64,000 nucleotides of DNA, taken from contig QHZD01000019.1 in NCBI GenBank assembly GCA_003225315.1, positions 324,311 to 388,310 of the forward strand. The letters run 5' to 3'. This DNA comes from Acidobacteriota bacterium. Lineage in GTDB: Bacteria > Acidobacteriota > Terriglobia > Acidiferrales > UBA7541. Both the position numbers and the translations under genes were made by a program. A model generated the notes under the pieces. The model had not been told where the DNA came from and did no database searches. It worked only from the letters and a program-made list of their open reading frames with translations. Shown piece by piece: positions 29,969 to 37,920 of the stretch (position 1 is the first letter of the stretch; every line of letters begins with the position of its first letter).

Positions 29969-32416
29969 CTACGCGCACAACCTGTCGAGGATGGCCAGTG
30001 CAGCTTCCTTTGCGCGCGGTGCGAGATCGCCCGCGGGACCCACGCAGGAGGGACAACCCTGTTCGCAGGGGCACGCGGCGATGAGTTCGCGCGTTTTTTG
30101 CACTAGGAGATCATGCGTTCGAAACAGCGGTTCGGAAAAGCCGATGCCGCCGGGATAAGCGTCGTACAGGTACAGGTTTGGTTCGAAAAATTCCCTGACG
30201 TTGGTAGAGGTTGCGTCTTCCAAGGGGGACGGATCGAAATTCTCCGTTGTGCCTTGCAGGGGCGCAGCACGCTGCGCCGCTTCAACGTCAGACGCACATT
30301 CGCAATCGGTAGCGGGAGGACGTTCGCCGATGGCTGTTCCAAGGTCGCGGCGGTCGCACATCAAGAGAAGCGTGGCCACAGATTCAAGCGCATGCAGCAG
30401 GCCGAACATTCCGCTTTGCCGTTCGCTTACGGTGAAAGGAAGCGATTCGAGCAGTGGGCGTTCCAGCGTGATCCAGTAAGCGGTCGTGTGCATTTCGTTT
30501 TCAGGGAGTTCAAGCTTCCCGTCGCCGACATTTTCGTGCGTGAAGAATTTGATTTTCTTGAAGCCCACGACTTGCGAGCGCACCAGGACATCGCCGTGCG
30601 AATGAAGATGCGCGGAAGCCTCTTTGCCAGCCCGCTGTTCAGTCGCGGCAATTTCCAGGACGCGGACTTGCGTATACCGGACGGCGTCGGTGTAGTAGTT
30701 GACGTCGACGCGTTTCACGTAAGCTTTGCGTTCCTTGAAGTCGAGGTGTTCAACGTGGTGCTGCTGGCCGCCGTGAATGTAAATGGCTTTTTCGTGCAGG
30801 AAAACAAGTGCGCTAGGGAAATCTACTTCGCCAATAACGGTCGGCGCGCCGGTGACATCGATGATTACGAAATTGTCGCTGGAGACCGAGCGCAGGCTGA
30901 TGGTATCAGCCGGATAGGCTTCCTGCGTCCAGTGATAATTTTCTCCGGTGAGATGAAGAAATCCTGCCGCCGCGAGCCGCGCGCACAAGTCAGGTAGGTC
31001 AACATCACCGAATTTATCGCTCGGAGATATCGGCAATTCGAACGCCGCGCATTTCAGGTGATTTATCAGGATTTCCAAATTGTCCGGCTGGATAAAAGCG
31101 TGCTCCGGCGTGTTGCCGAAGAAATAATCCGGATGGCGCACGATGAATTGATCGAGCGGCGACGAAGACGCCACCAGCACGGCGCAAGAACTCCCGCTGC
31201 GGCGCCCGGCGCGGCCGGCGCGCTGCCAGGTGGCGGCGATCGTGCCGGGATATCCGGCCATGACGACGGTGTCCAGCGATCCGACATCGATGCCAAGTTC
31301 GAGAGCGCTGGTAGAAACCACGCCGCGAATTTTTCCGTCGCGCAAGCCGCGCTCGATTTCGCGACGCTCGTTCGGCAAGTAGCCGCCGCGATAGCCGCGA
31401 ATCGTTTCCTGTTTTCCTGGCAACTGCGGATTAGCCTGTTGCAAATAGGTGAGAAGAATTTCCGTCTGCAGGCGCGAATTGGCGAAGATGATGGTTTGCA
31501 AATCGTGCTTCAGAAATTCCTGCGCCACACGCGAGGATTCATTGATGTAGCTGCGTCGAATGCCCAGCGCGCGATTCACGACCGGCGGATTGTAAAAGAC
31601 AAAAGTTTTCTCGGCTGCGGGAGCGCCGTTGGAGTTGAGAACTTCGACTTCGGTTTCGAGAAGGCGTGAAGCGAGCTCCCCGGGATTGGCGATCGTCGCG
31701 GAGCAACAAATAAACAGCGGATCGCGCCCGTAAAATCGCGCGATACGGCGAAGACGGCGCAACACGTTGCAAAGATGGCTGCCGAAGACGCCGCGGTAGG
31801 TGTGCAATTCATCGAGAACAATGTAGCGAAGGTTTTCGAAGAGGCGCGTCCAGCGCGTGTGATGCGGCAAAATTCCTGTGTGCAGCATGTCCGGATTGGT
31901 CAAGATAATGTGGCCTTTTTCGCGAATGGAACGGCGCGCGTCAGCGGGAGTATCACCGTCGTAAGTGAAAATGCCGAAGCGATTTTCCAAGCGCTGGTTG
32001 AGGTCGTGAAGTTCGGCAAGTTGGTCTTGCGCGAGAGCTTTGGTCGGGAAGAGATACAGCGCGCGACAGTCGGAATTTTCGAGCGTCGCGTTCAATACCG
32101 GCAAGTTGTAGCAGAGCGTCTTTCCGGAAGCCGTCGGCGTGACAATGACAACATTTTTTCCAGCGTGAACGGCTTCGATCGCTTCGGCCTGGTGCGTGTA
32201 AAGTCGGCGAATGCCTTTGGCGGCGTAGGCGGCAGTGAGATCGGCGTTCGCCCATGCGGGGAAATTCGCCCACTGGGCTTCGCGCGCCGGAAAGTGTCGG
32301 ACCGCAGTGAGCATATCTCCGTTGTGGTCGCGGGCGGCAAAGGCGTCCAGCACTTCGTGGACGCGAGTGATCGCGGTCGACGTTTCTGCCCTGCGAACTG
32401 CCAGCGATTCCGGCAT
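29969..32416 (-). CDS. mrfA: DEAD/DEAH-box helicase with C-terminal Cys cluster (DUF1998), MrfA/YprA-like
   Basis: VIVTPTASGKTLCYNLPVL, LDELHTYRGVFGSHL, AGYPGTIAATWQRAGRAGRR, CPCEQGCPSCVGP. Confidence 0.85.
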   Translation of the reverse strand: MPESLAVRRAETSTAITRVHEVLDAFAARDHNGDMLTAVRHFPAREAQWANFPAWANADLTAAYAAKGIRRLYTHQAEAIEAVHAGKNVVIVTPTASGKTLCYNLPVLNATLENSDCRALYLFPTKALAQDQLAELHDLNQRLENRFGIFTYDGDTPADARRSIREKGHIILTNPDMLHTGILPHHTRWTRLFENLRYIVLDELHTYRGVFGSHLCNVLRRLRRIARFYGRDPLFICCSATIANPGELASRLLETEVEVLNSNGAPAAEKTFVFYNPPVVNRALGIRRSYINESSRVAQEFLKHDLQTIIFANSRLQTEILLTYLQQANPQLPGKQETIRGYRGGYLPNERREIERGLRDGKIRGVVSTSALELGIDVGSLDTVVMAGYPGTIAATWQRAGRAGRRSGSSCAVLVASSSPLDQFIVRHPDYFFGNTPEHAFIQPDNLEILINHLKCAAFELPISPSDKFGDVDLPDLCARLAAAGFLHLTGENYHWTQEAYPADTISLRSVSSDNFVIIDVTGAPTVIGEVDFPSALVFLHEKAIYIHGGQQHHVEHLDFKERKAYVKRVDVNYYTDAVRYTQVRVLEIAATEQRAGKEASAHLHSHGDVLVRSQVVGFKKIKFFTHENVGDGKLELPENEMHTTAYWITLERPLLESLPFTVSERQSGMFGLLHALESVATLLLMCDRRDLGTAIGERPPATDCECASDVEAAQRAAPLQGTTENFDPSPLEDATSTNVREFFEPNLYLYDAYPGGIGFSEPLFRTHDLLVQKTRELIAACPCEQGCPSCVGPAGDLAPRAKEAALAILDRLCA
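30254..30281 (-). repeat. REP-like palindrome inside helicase coding sequence
   Basis: TTGCAGGGGCGCAGCACGCTGCGCCGCT; matches 48346 element apart from substitutions; encodes AAQRAAPLQ. Confidence 0.45.
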
Positions 32417-32470
32417 GGAAAGCCCCTTCTGTAATTCGCCTTTTGTTCGCTAACGCTAGCACGGGGCGTT

Positions 32471-32758
32471 TTGCTACGCAACATGGAAAATGCCGGACTT
32501 CGTCCAGAGAAGCTGAAGCCGGCGGCAAAGCCCGAAGATGTGATGGCCCTTGTAGACACGCTTGGGCCGATCAAGCTCGTACCGATCGATGGAGATGTCG
32601 TGCTCCGTGCCGTGCAGGTCCGTGCTCAATACGGTGTGCACTTTTACGACGGAATGATCGTTGCCGCCGAGCGCGGCGGCTGTCAGAAAATCTGGTCGGA
32701 AGACTTGAATGCGGGCCAGAAGTATTTTGGCATCGCGGTCGAAAACCCTTTTGTTTGA
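32471..32758 (+). pseudogene. PIN-domain (VapC-like) toxin remnant, N-terminus missing
   Basis: VRAQYGVHFYDGMIVAAERGGCQKIWSEDLNAGQKYFGIAVENPF is a PIN C-terminal half; no N-terminal Asp block or antitoxin upstream. Confidence 0.65.
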
Positions 32759-33976
32759 CTAAGCGGAACGGCCCGCTTCACCCGGCGTTCGAAGGCGAAG
32801 GATGAGAAGGGCACCGGCGAAAAAGAGGATGGCGGAGGCGGTGAAGGCGGTCTGGACGTTGAAGGCGCTCCAGAGGAATCCGACGAGAAGGCTGGAGAGA
32901 AAATCGCCGACGGCGTTGACGGCGGCGAGCGTGCCGAAGGCCATGCCGTGTTGTTCCTTGGGGACAATCTCGGCGGAGAGGGAGTCTTCGAGGGCTTCTT
33001 CCGTGCCGATGTACAGACCCGCAAGAATGAAAATAACCACGAGCAGCGAAAGAGAACTTGTTCCTGTGCAAAGAAGAATCGCCGTGACACCCGCGAGGGA
33101 GTAGCCAGCAACCAGTATCGCTTTGCGATGCGGGACATGATCGCTGAGCCAGCCGCTCGCGTAAGCGGATCCGGCGTAAAAGACGTTATGAAGAGTGTAA
33201 AGGCCGACAGCGAGGCTGGCGGCGCGGGCGAGGCCGTGAGCGGGCGTCAGCGCGCGGGTGGCGTAGAGAATCAGAAGAGAGTGGGAGAAATCTCCGGCGC
33301 CGAAGACGCCTACGCCGAGAAGCAGACGCCGGAATGATGGCGGCAATGCTTTTAAGCCGATAAGAAAAGATCGCTGAGGACGCGCCTCCATTGGGCGTTC
33401 CCGCACCAGAAGCCAGAAAGCCGCGACGGCGATCATCCCGGGCAACAGCGTCCACAGAAAAACTTTGCGGAACGAATGGCCGGTGGCTTCGAGAAGCCAC
33501 AGCGCCGTCAGCGGCCCGCCGATGGCGCCGAGGGTGTCCATCAGCCGTTCGAGGCCGAAGGCGCGGCCGTATGCATTTGGCGGAACGTCGGCGGCGAGCA
33601 AGGCTTTCTTCGCCGGTGAGCGGACACCGCGGCCAAGCCACGCAGCGGCACGTCCGAACAGCACATGATACGCATGCGTGGCGAACGCGAACGACGCCGT
33701 CGCGAGAGCGGTGAAGGCATAGCCAAAAACGGCGAGAGGCTTACGGCGCTTCAAGCGATCGGTGAAGTGGCCCGAGGCAAGCTTTGCGAAGCTGGAGAGT
33801 CCGTCGGCAATGCCTTCGATGGCGCCAAGCCACGCGGGACCCGCACCGATGGCGGCGAGAAACGCTGGGAGCATGGCGGTTGCGGTTTCATGGCTCCAGT
33901 CGCTGAACAGGCTTGTGAGGCCGACGCCGAGAACGGTGCGGTTGAGCCAGGATTGTTTGGACGCGGAATTTTGCAT
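32759..33976 (-). CDS. MFS transporter
   Basis: 12-TM pattern; GIADGLSSFAKLASGHFTDRLKRRKPLAVFGY. Confidence 0.88.
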   Translation of the reverse strand: MQNSASKQSWLNRTVLGVGLTSLFSDWSHETATAMLPAFLAAIGAGPAWLGAIEGIADGLSSFAKLASGHFTDRLKRRKPLAVFGYAFTALATASFAFATHAYHVLFGRAAAWLGRGVRSPAKKALLAADVPPNAYGRAFGLERLMDTLGAIGGPLTALWLLEATGHSFRKVFLWTLLPGMIAVAAFWLLVRERPMEARPQRSFLIGLKALPPSFRRLLLGVGVFGAGDFSHSLLILYATRALTPAHGLARAASLAVGLYTLHNVFYAGSAYASGWLSDHVPHRKAILVAGYSLAGVTAILLCTGTSSLSLLVVIFILAGLYIGTEEALEDSLSAEIVPKEQHGMAFGTLAAVNAVGDFLSSLLVGFLWSAFNVQTAFTASAILFFAGALLILRLRTPGEAGRSA

Positions 33977-34000
33977 GTTTGGGATGCTAAGGTCGTCCGC

Positions 34001-34348
34001 CTATTTCTTGGCGGGACGGTAGAGGATGACGCGAACTTTTTCCAGAGTGATGAGTCCCCCGTCAACCATTTCGTCGAGACGGGGAAGAATCTGTTCGATG
34101 CGCTCGGCGGACTCGATGACTTCGAGGATGATGGGGAGATCCTGCGAGAGGCGTAGCAGCTTGTCCGTGTGATAGACGCTCGAGCCGCCGTAGCCGCCGA
34201 CGCCGCGGAGCACTGTGGCGCCGGAGAAGCCGTCTTTGCGGAGCATTTCGACGATGGCTTCATGGAGAGGTTTGCCGTGCCATTTGTCGGATTCGCCGAT
34301 ATGGATGCGCATTAAAGTGCGCTCACCTTCGAATTTTTGGTGCGTCAT
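34001..34348 (-). CDS. DUF190 protein (often linked to CrcB)
   Basis: LMRIHIGESDKWHGKPLHEAIVEMLRKDGFSGATVLRGVGGYGGSS. Confidence 0.88.
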   Translation of the reverse strand: MTHQKFEGERTLMRIHIGESDKWHGKPLHEAIVEMLRKDGFSGATVLRGVGGYGGSSVYHTDKLLRLSQDLPIILEVIESAERIEQILPRLDEMVDGGLITLEKVRVILYRPAKK

Positions 34349-34466
34349 GGTGACTCCGTGGGCTCTGATTTGCCATTCGTGTTTGGCTAAATACCGAACA
34401 TTTCGTAAAGGTATAAAGGCTTACAGATATCGCGGCCCGAATTCCAATTTCTCTTCCAACCATTTC

Positions 34467-34494
34467 TTGACTTTTCCAAAATTTGTGATATACT
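34467..34494 (+). promoter_or_regulatory. Sigma70-type promoter
   Basis: TTGACT (34467-34472), 16-nt spacer, TATACT (34489-34494). Confidence 0.55.
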
Positions 34495-34500
34495 TGATTC

Positions 34501-34553
34501 TGTAGATAACTCTGCTTGGAAATGCGGGAGGTTGCTCCCGCTTTTTCTTTTTT
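34501..34553 (+). ncRNA. Candidate very short RNA ending in intrinsic terminator
   Basis: Starts right after the promoter; ends GCGGGAG-GTTG-CTCCCGC-TTTTTCTTTTTT (34524-34553). Confidence 0.4.
34524..34553 (+). terminator. Intrinsic terminator
   Basis: 7-bp GC stem, GTTG loop, T-rich run of 12. Confidence 0.8.
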
Positions 34554-34695
34554 CGGGCACTCATTTTTGCCTTTGCTCGTCGAAAACAACCAAAACCGCG
34601 TGCTTTAGAATCAACCACTTACGGAATGCTTTTTTTGTAACCCCTTTATTTTGACATTCATACAAATTGATAGGGGGGTGGGGGGCCTCCATTCC

Positions 34696-35091
34696 TCACA
34701 GCTGGTTTGCCAGACGGATACCAGCTACGCTTAGCAACAGTCCGGCAACGACACTCGACGCGACATACGCTGTGGCACGTAGCCACTCTCCGTCTTCCAG
34801 CATCTTCGCCGTTTCCCATCCGAAGCTCGAGAACGTGGTGTAGCCGCCAAAGAAGCCGACGGCAATAGCCACGCGCCAGTCTGGCGAGATGACCATGCGA
34901 TTCAAAGTGAACTGGCCGATCAGGCCGAGCAAAAAGCAGCCTGTCAAATTTATGAGCAACGTGCCATACGGAAAAGTGCTTGCCACACGAATCTGCACTA
35001 AGCCTTGCAGGCCGTAGCGTGCCAGCGTGCCAAACGCCCCGAAAATCGCAATCAACGCGAGACGCAATTCCTCTCCAATCTTGCAGGCCAC
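34696..35091 (-). CDS. crcB: Fluoride channel CrcB/Fluc
   Basis: FGAFGTLARYGLQ, FPYGTLLINLTGCFLLG, GFFGGYTTFSSFGWET; downstream of fluoride riboswitch. Confidence 0.95.
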   Translation of the reverse strand: MACKIGEELRLALIAIFGAFGTLARYGLQGLVQIRVASTFPYGTLLINLTGCFLLGLIGQFTLNRMVISPDWRVAIAVGFFGGYTTFSSFGWETAKMLEDGEWLRATAYVASSVVAGLLLSVAGIRLANQL

Positions 35092-35126
35092 GCGGGAGTG
35101 TCAACGGCTGCCCGGACATCTGTAAA

Positions 35127-35210
35127 CAAAAAACCCCTGGCGCGCGTCTGCCAGGAGTCATCAGACCCGGTGAACAGCGCCGGGACGGTTATGGCGAACT
35201 CCATCGCCTT
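35127..35210 (-). promoter_or_regulatory. Fluoride (crcB) riboswitch with terminator expression platform
   Basis: Minus strand: GGCGATGGAGTTCGCCATAACCGTCCCGG...TCTGATGACTCCTGGCAGACGCGCGCCAGGGGTTTTTTG. Confidence 0.93.
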
Positions 35211-35223
35211 CCGAAATCGTGCT

Positions 35224-35931
35224 TCAGTTTAGCATTTTCCCGCATTGGCGAAAGGCCAATTCAACAGCCTGATCCATGGCGGCGAGGGGAGACTCAATGG
35301 TTTTGCCGTGGCCGACCGCGAGACGCTCGGGCTTCAGACCGCGCAATTTCCGCGCGCTTTCGGCCGCGACTTCACGGTTCCACGAAAACAAAGCTGGAAA
35401 CGGAAAGAGAAGTTTGAATGTTCCGGCGGCAAGCACTCCAGTCTGCGTGGTAAAAGCATCTCCGGCAATGAGAGAGCCATCCCGCATATCCAGAAACGCA
35501 AAATGGCCCGGTGTGTGACCCGGTGAAAACACGGCTTGAAGCGAACCTATGCGATCACCATCATTCAAGAGTCTCGTCGGTTGAGATTTTGCGCCCGGAA
35601 AACCAACGAGCGTTTTGCCCGTTTCACCTGCATCGAGCGAAAAGTCCTTCTGCAAGAGTCTGGACTCGCGCTGCCCCACTGCAAATTCCATTCCTGGATA
35701 TTCACCTACGAGCGCGTCCAAGGACCCTACGTGATCAATGTGAGCATGCGTGATAAGGATACGCCGGATTGGCGCGCCCAAACTTTGTGCCGCCTTGCGG
35801 ATGCCGGGAGCCGACCCGGCAACGCCGGTATCGATCAGCGTGAATCCGTCGTCTTCCCTGACCAGGAAACAATTGACCATGCCGAAGCGCGTCAGGCGGA
35901 CAAGGTTTTTCGTCTCTGGGACAAGCTGCAC
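35224..35931 (-). CDS. MBL-fold metallohydrolase
   Basis: HAHIDHVGSLDALV; FSPGHTPGHFAFLD; LIAGDAF; LAVGHGKT. Confidence 0.92.
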   Translation of the reverse strand: MQLVPETKNLVRLTRFGMVNCFLVREDDGFTLIDTGVAGSAPGIRKAAQSLGAPIRRILITHAHIDHVGSLDALVGEYPGMEFAVGQRESRLLQKDFSLDAGETGKTLVGFPGAKSQPTRLLNDGDRIGSLQAVFSPGHTPGHFAFLDMRDGSLIAGDAFTTQTGVLAAGTFKLLFPFPALFSWNREVAAESARKLRGLKPERLAVGHGKTIESPLAAMDQAVELAFRQCGKMLN

Positions 35932-35948
35932 ATGGCTCCTCGGGAAAA

Positions 35949-36568
35949 TCAGTAATGGAAACGGTAGCGCAGTTGGACAAAAAGTTCCCGCGGATTCAAG
36001 TAGTGCGTGCCTCCAAAGGTGAAACGCCGTCGATCAGCCAGGTGACTTGATGGCCGCCGCGAATGTGCAACTGGTCATGGACGACGTACGAACCCGGAAC
36101 GAAGTCAGTAATCAGCGCCAGGCTGTTGCTTCGCGAAGCGCCGGGCGTGTCCCTGATTTCGAGCCGGTCGACGAGAGTAGTGGGCGTGATCGATTCGAGC
36201 TGCGCGGGCCCAGCGTCGGCGGAGACGGTGATGGATTCCGCTTGGGTGCTGAGCTTTAGCTCGAAGTGCAAAATGGGAGCGGTGCCCGAGAGCACAACGA
36301 TCGTTTGTTCTTCGCTGGCGAACAAAGCGGCGGAAGCTGTCACGTGATATTCGCCAAGAGGGACCGCATCAAAGTGAAATTCACCATTGGCATCCGTTTG
36401 TGAAGTTTGAGTGTAACTGGAAGTCCGGGCCTTCAAGGTGACGGTAACGTTCTGAACCGGCCGGTGCTGCGGATCATGGACGATGCCGCGAACCGTGCCG
36501 AAGACCGTGGCGAAAGCCGCGCCGGTGAACGGAAGAAATAAAAGTACGAACCACAAAACCCTGCGCAT
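35949..36568 (-). pseudogene. Internally deleted TonB-dependent receptor (N-terminal CarboxypepD_reg/plug fused out of frame to the C-terminal tail)
   Basis: N-term ORF ends VTWLIDGVSPLEARTT*; the alternative frame over the junction reads FTFGGTHYLNPRELFVQLRYRFHY*, a receptor C-terminus. Confidence 0.8.
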
Positions 36569-36657
36569 GAGAACTCTTTCTCCTGAAAAGGATGAATCGC
36601 GCGGCAGCCAAGCCGCCGCGTGAGTTGATCAGCAAATGTGAGAGAGACGGCGGCGCG

Positions 36658-37074
36658 TCAGGCAGCCGCGAAAACGAATCGAGGAGGAGGAGAGAGAGGT
36701 TCGATGGAACGGGGAAAATCCAAGGGCTTTGCCAATTCGCTTGGCGAACTGATCGTTGTTGACCGTGCCGCTGATACGCCGGCGGGCAGCACGAAAGCAA
36801 TCAAAATGAGTAGCGAACGCTCGGAATCATGGCAGCAGGACATGGCGCAGTCCATCATCCCGGGCATTTCGCGTCCGCAATCCATGTGATGTGAGGGCGT
36901 CGTGGGAGTTTTCTGATGGTGATGCGCAGGAACCTTGCATTGGCCGGACGTGCAGCAGACGGATTGATAGGAGGACCACGCGGCGCCGGCAAGAGGCGCG
37001 TACAACAAAACGACCATGAGCAAGCAGATGCTGGCCGCGACGGAACGACGGCGGTTTTGACGCGCAGTTTGCAT
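36658..37074 (-). CDS. Cys/His/Met-rich putative metal-binding protein
   Basis: VCCTSGQCKVPAHHHQKTPTTPSHHMDCGREMPGMMDCAMSCCHD flanked by hydrophobic segments. Confidence 0.65.
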   Translation of the reverse strand: MQTARQNRRRSVAASICLLMVVLLYAPLAGAAWSSYQSVCCTSGQCKVPAHHHQKTPTTPSHHMDCGREMPGMMDCAMSCCHDSERSLLILIAFVLPAGVSAARSTTISSPSELAKPLDFPRSIEPLSPPPRFVFAAA

Positions 37075-37279
37075 GTGGCACGCGAGCTGGTATATGTCGT
37101 CAGACACTATAGCGTGAACCGCCATAGTTTGCAAGCCTATTCGACGACGCGGCTCGCTTCCCTCACACTATACGCCAATCGCGCGAGTCTCTCACGCGCG
37201 GCACTGCTCTTGGGCATCGCATTACTTCTGCGGAACGCTCTAACTTGACTTGAATTCCAGAGCGTCGCAGACTCGAATT

Positions 37280-37750
37280 ATGGCACACAGTTACATACGA
37301 TTTGACTTTGGCACGGACGAGGACAAGGCGCAGCAAGCGCGGCACAAGCTGGACGGCTGGCGGCAGGCTTTTCGGCTCGACAAGAAATTGCAGTACAAGC
37401 TGGACCGTCCCGACAGCGCGGGTGTCGAAACTGTGAGCAAGCCCGAACCCGAACCTGAAGCAAAGGCGGCGCCAGTCAAGTCCAAAGGAAAATCAGCGGA
37501 AAAGGCCAAGGGCAAGGCGGCTTCCGCTAAATCGAGCGCACCTGCCGCGAAAAAATCAGCGGCAACAGTCAACGGGAGAGTCGGCTTGCTGGTGAGGCTG
37601 TATTTTTCTTCGCACGAAAAGCTTTCGGAACAGCGATGGCTGGACCGCATCCCGTCCGAGGAGCCGTTCAAGAGCGCATCGCCGAAAGTCATCCATCATG
37701 GCGACGCGGAATTTGAAACGACCGACAAGCAGTTCGAGACTTTGGCGTAA
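37280..37750 (+). CDS. Hypothetical protein with Lys/Ala/Pro-rich linker
   Basis: MAHSYIRFDFGTDEDKAQQARHKLDGWRQAFRL; low-complexity centre. Confidence 0.65.
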   Translation: MAHSYIRFDFGTDEDKAQQARHKLDGWRQAFRLDKKLQYKLDRPDSAGVETVSKPEPEPEAKAAPVKSKGKSAEKAKGKAASAKSSAPAAKKSAATVNGRVGLLVRLYFSSHEKLSEQRWLDRIPSEEPFKSASPKVIHHGDAEFETTDKQFETLA

Positions 37751-37920
37751 GCGCTTCTTAATCGGCCCTGCCGAAATCGCAACACGAGGCCAAATTGGCC
37801 CATAGGCCGAGTACAATGGATTCAGCCGAAATCGCCGATTTGGGCCGAGCATGAGGGAAATCCGGTATAATTGAATTCCGCGAAGGCACCATTCCGAACT
37901 CCAACTCGAGGGCAGAGCGA

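Noticed and set aside
30113-32434. Plus-strand ORFs over the helicase
   Set aside because: Antisense to the MrfA-like helicase; no recognisable domain.
35996-36000. TGA at the end of the TonB fragment as a second Sec codon
   Set aside because: The continuing homologous sequence is in a different frame, so it is a deletion junction and not a recoded stop; no SECIS-like hairpin was seen.
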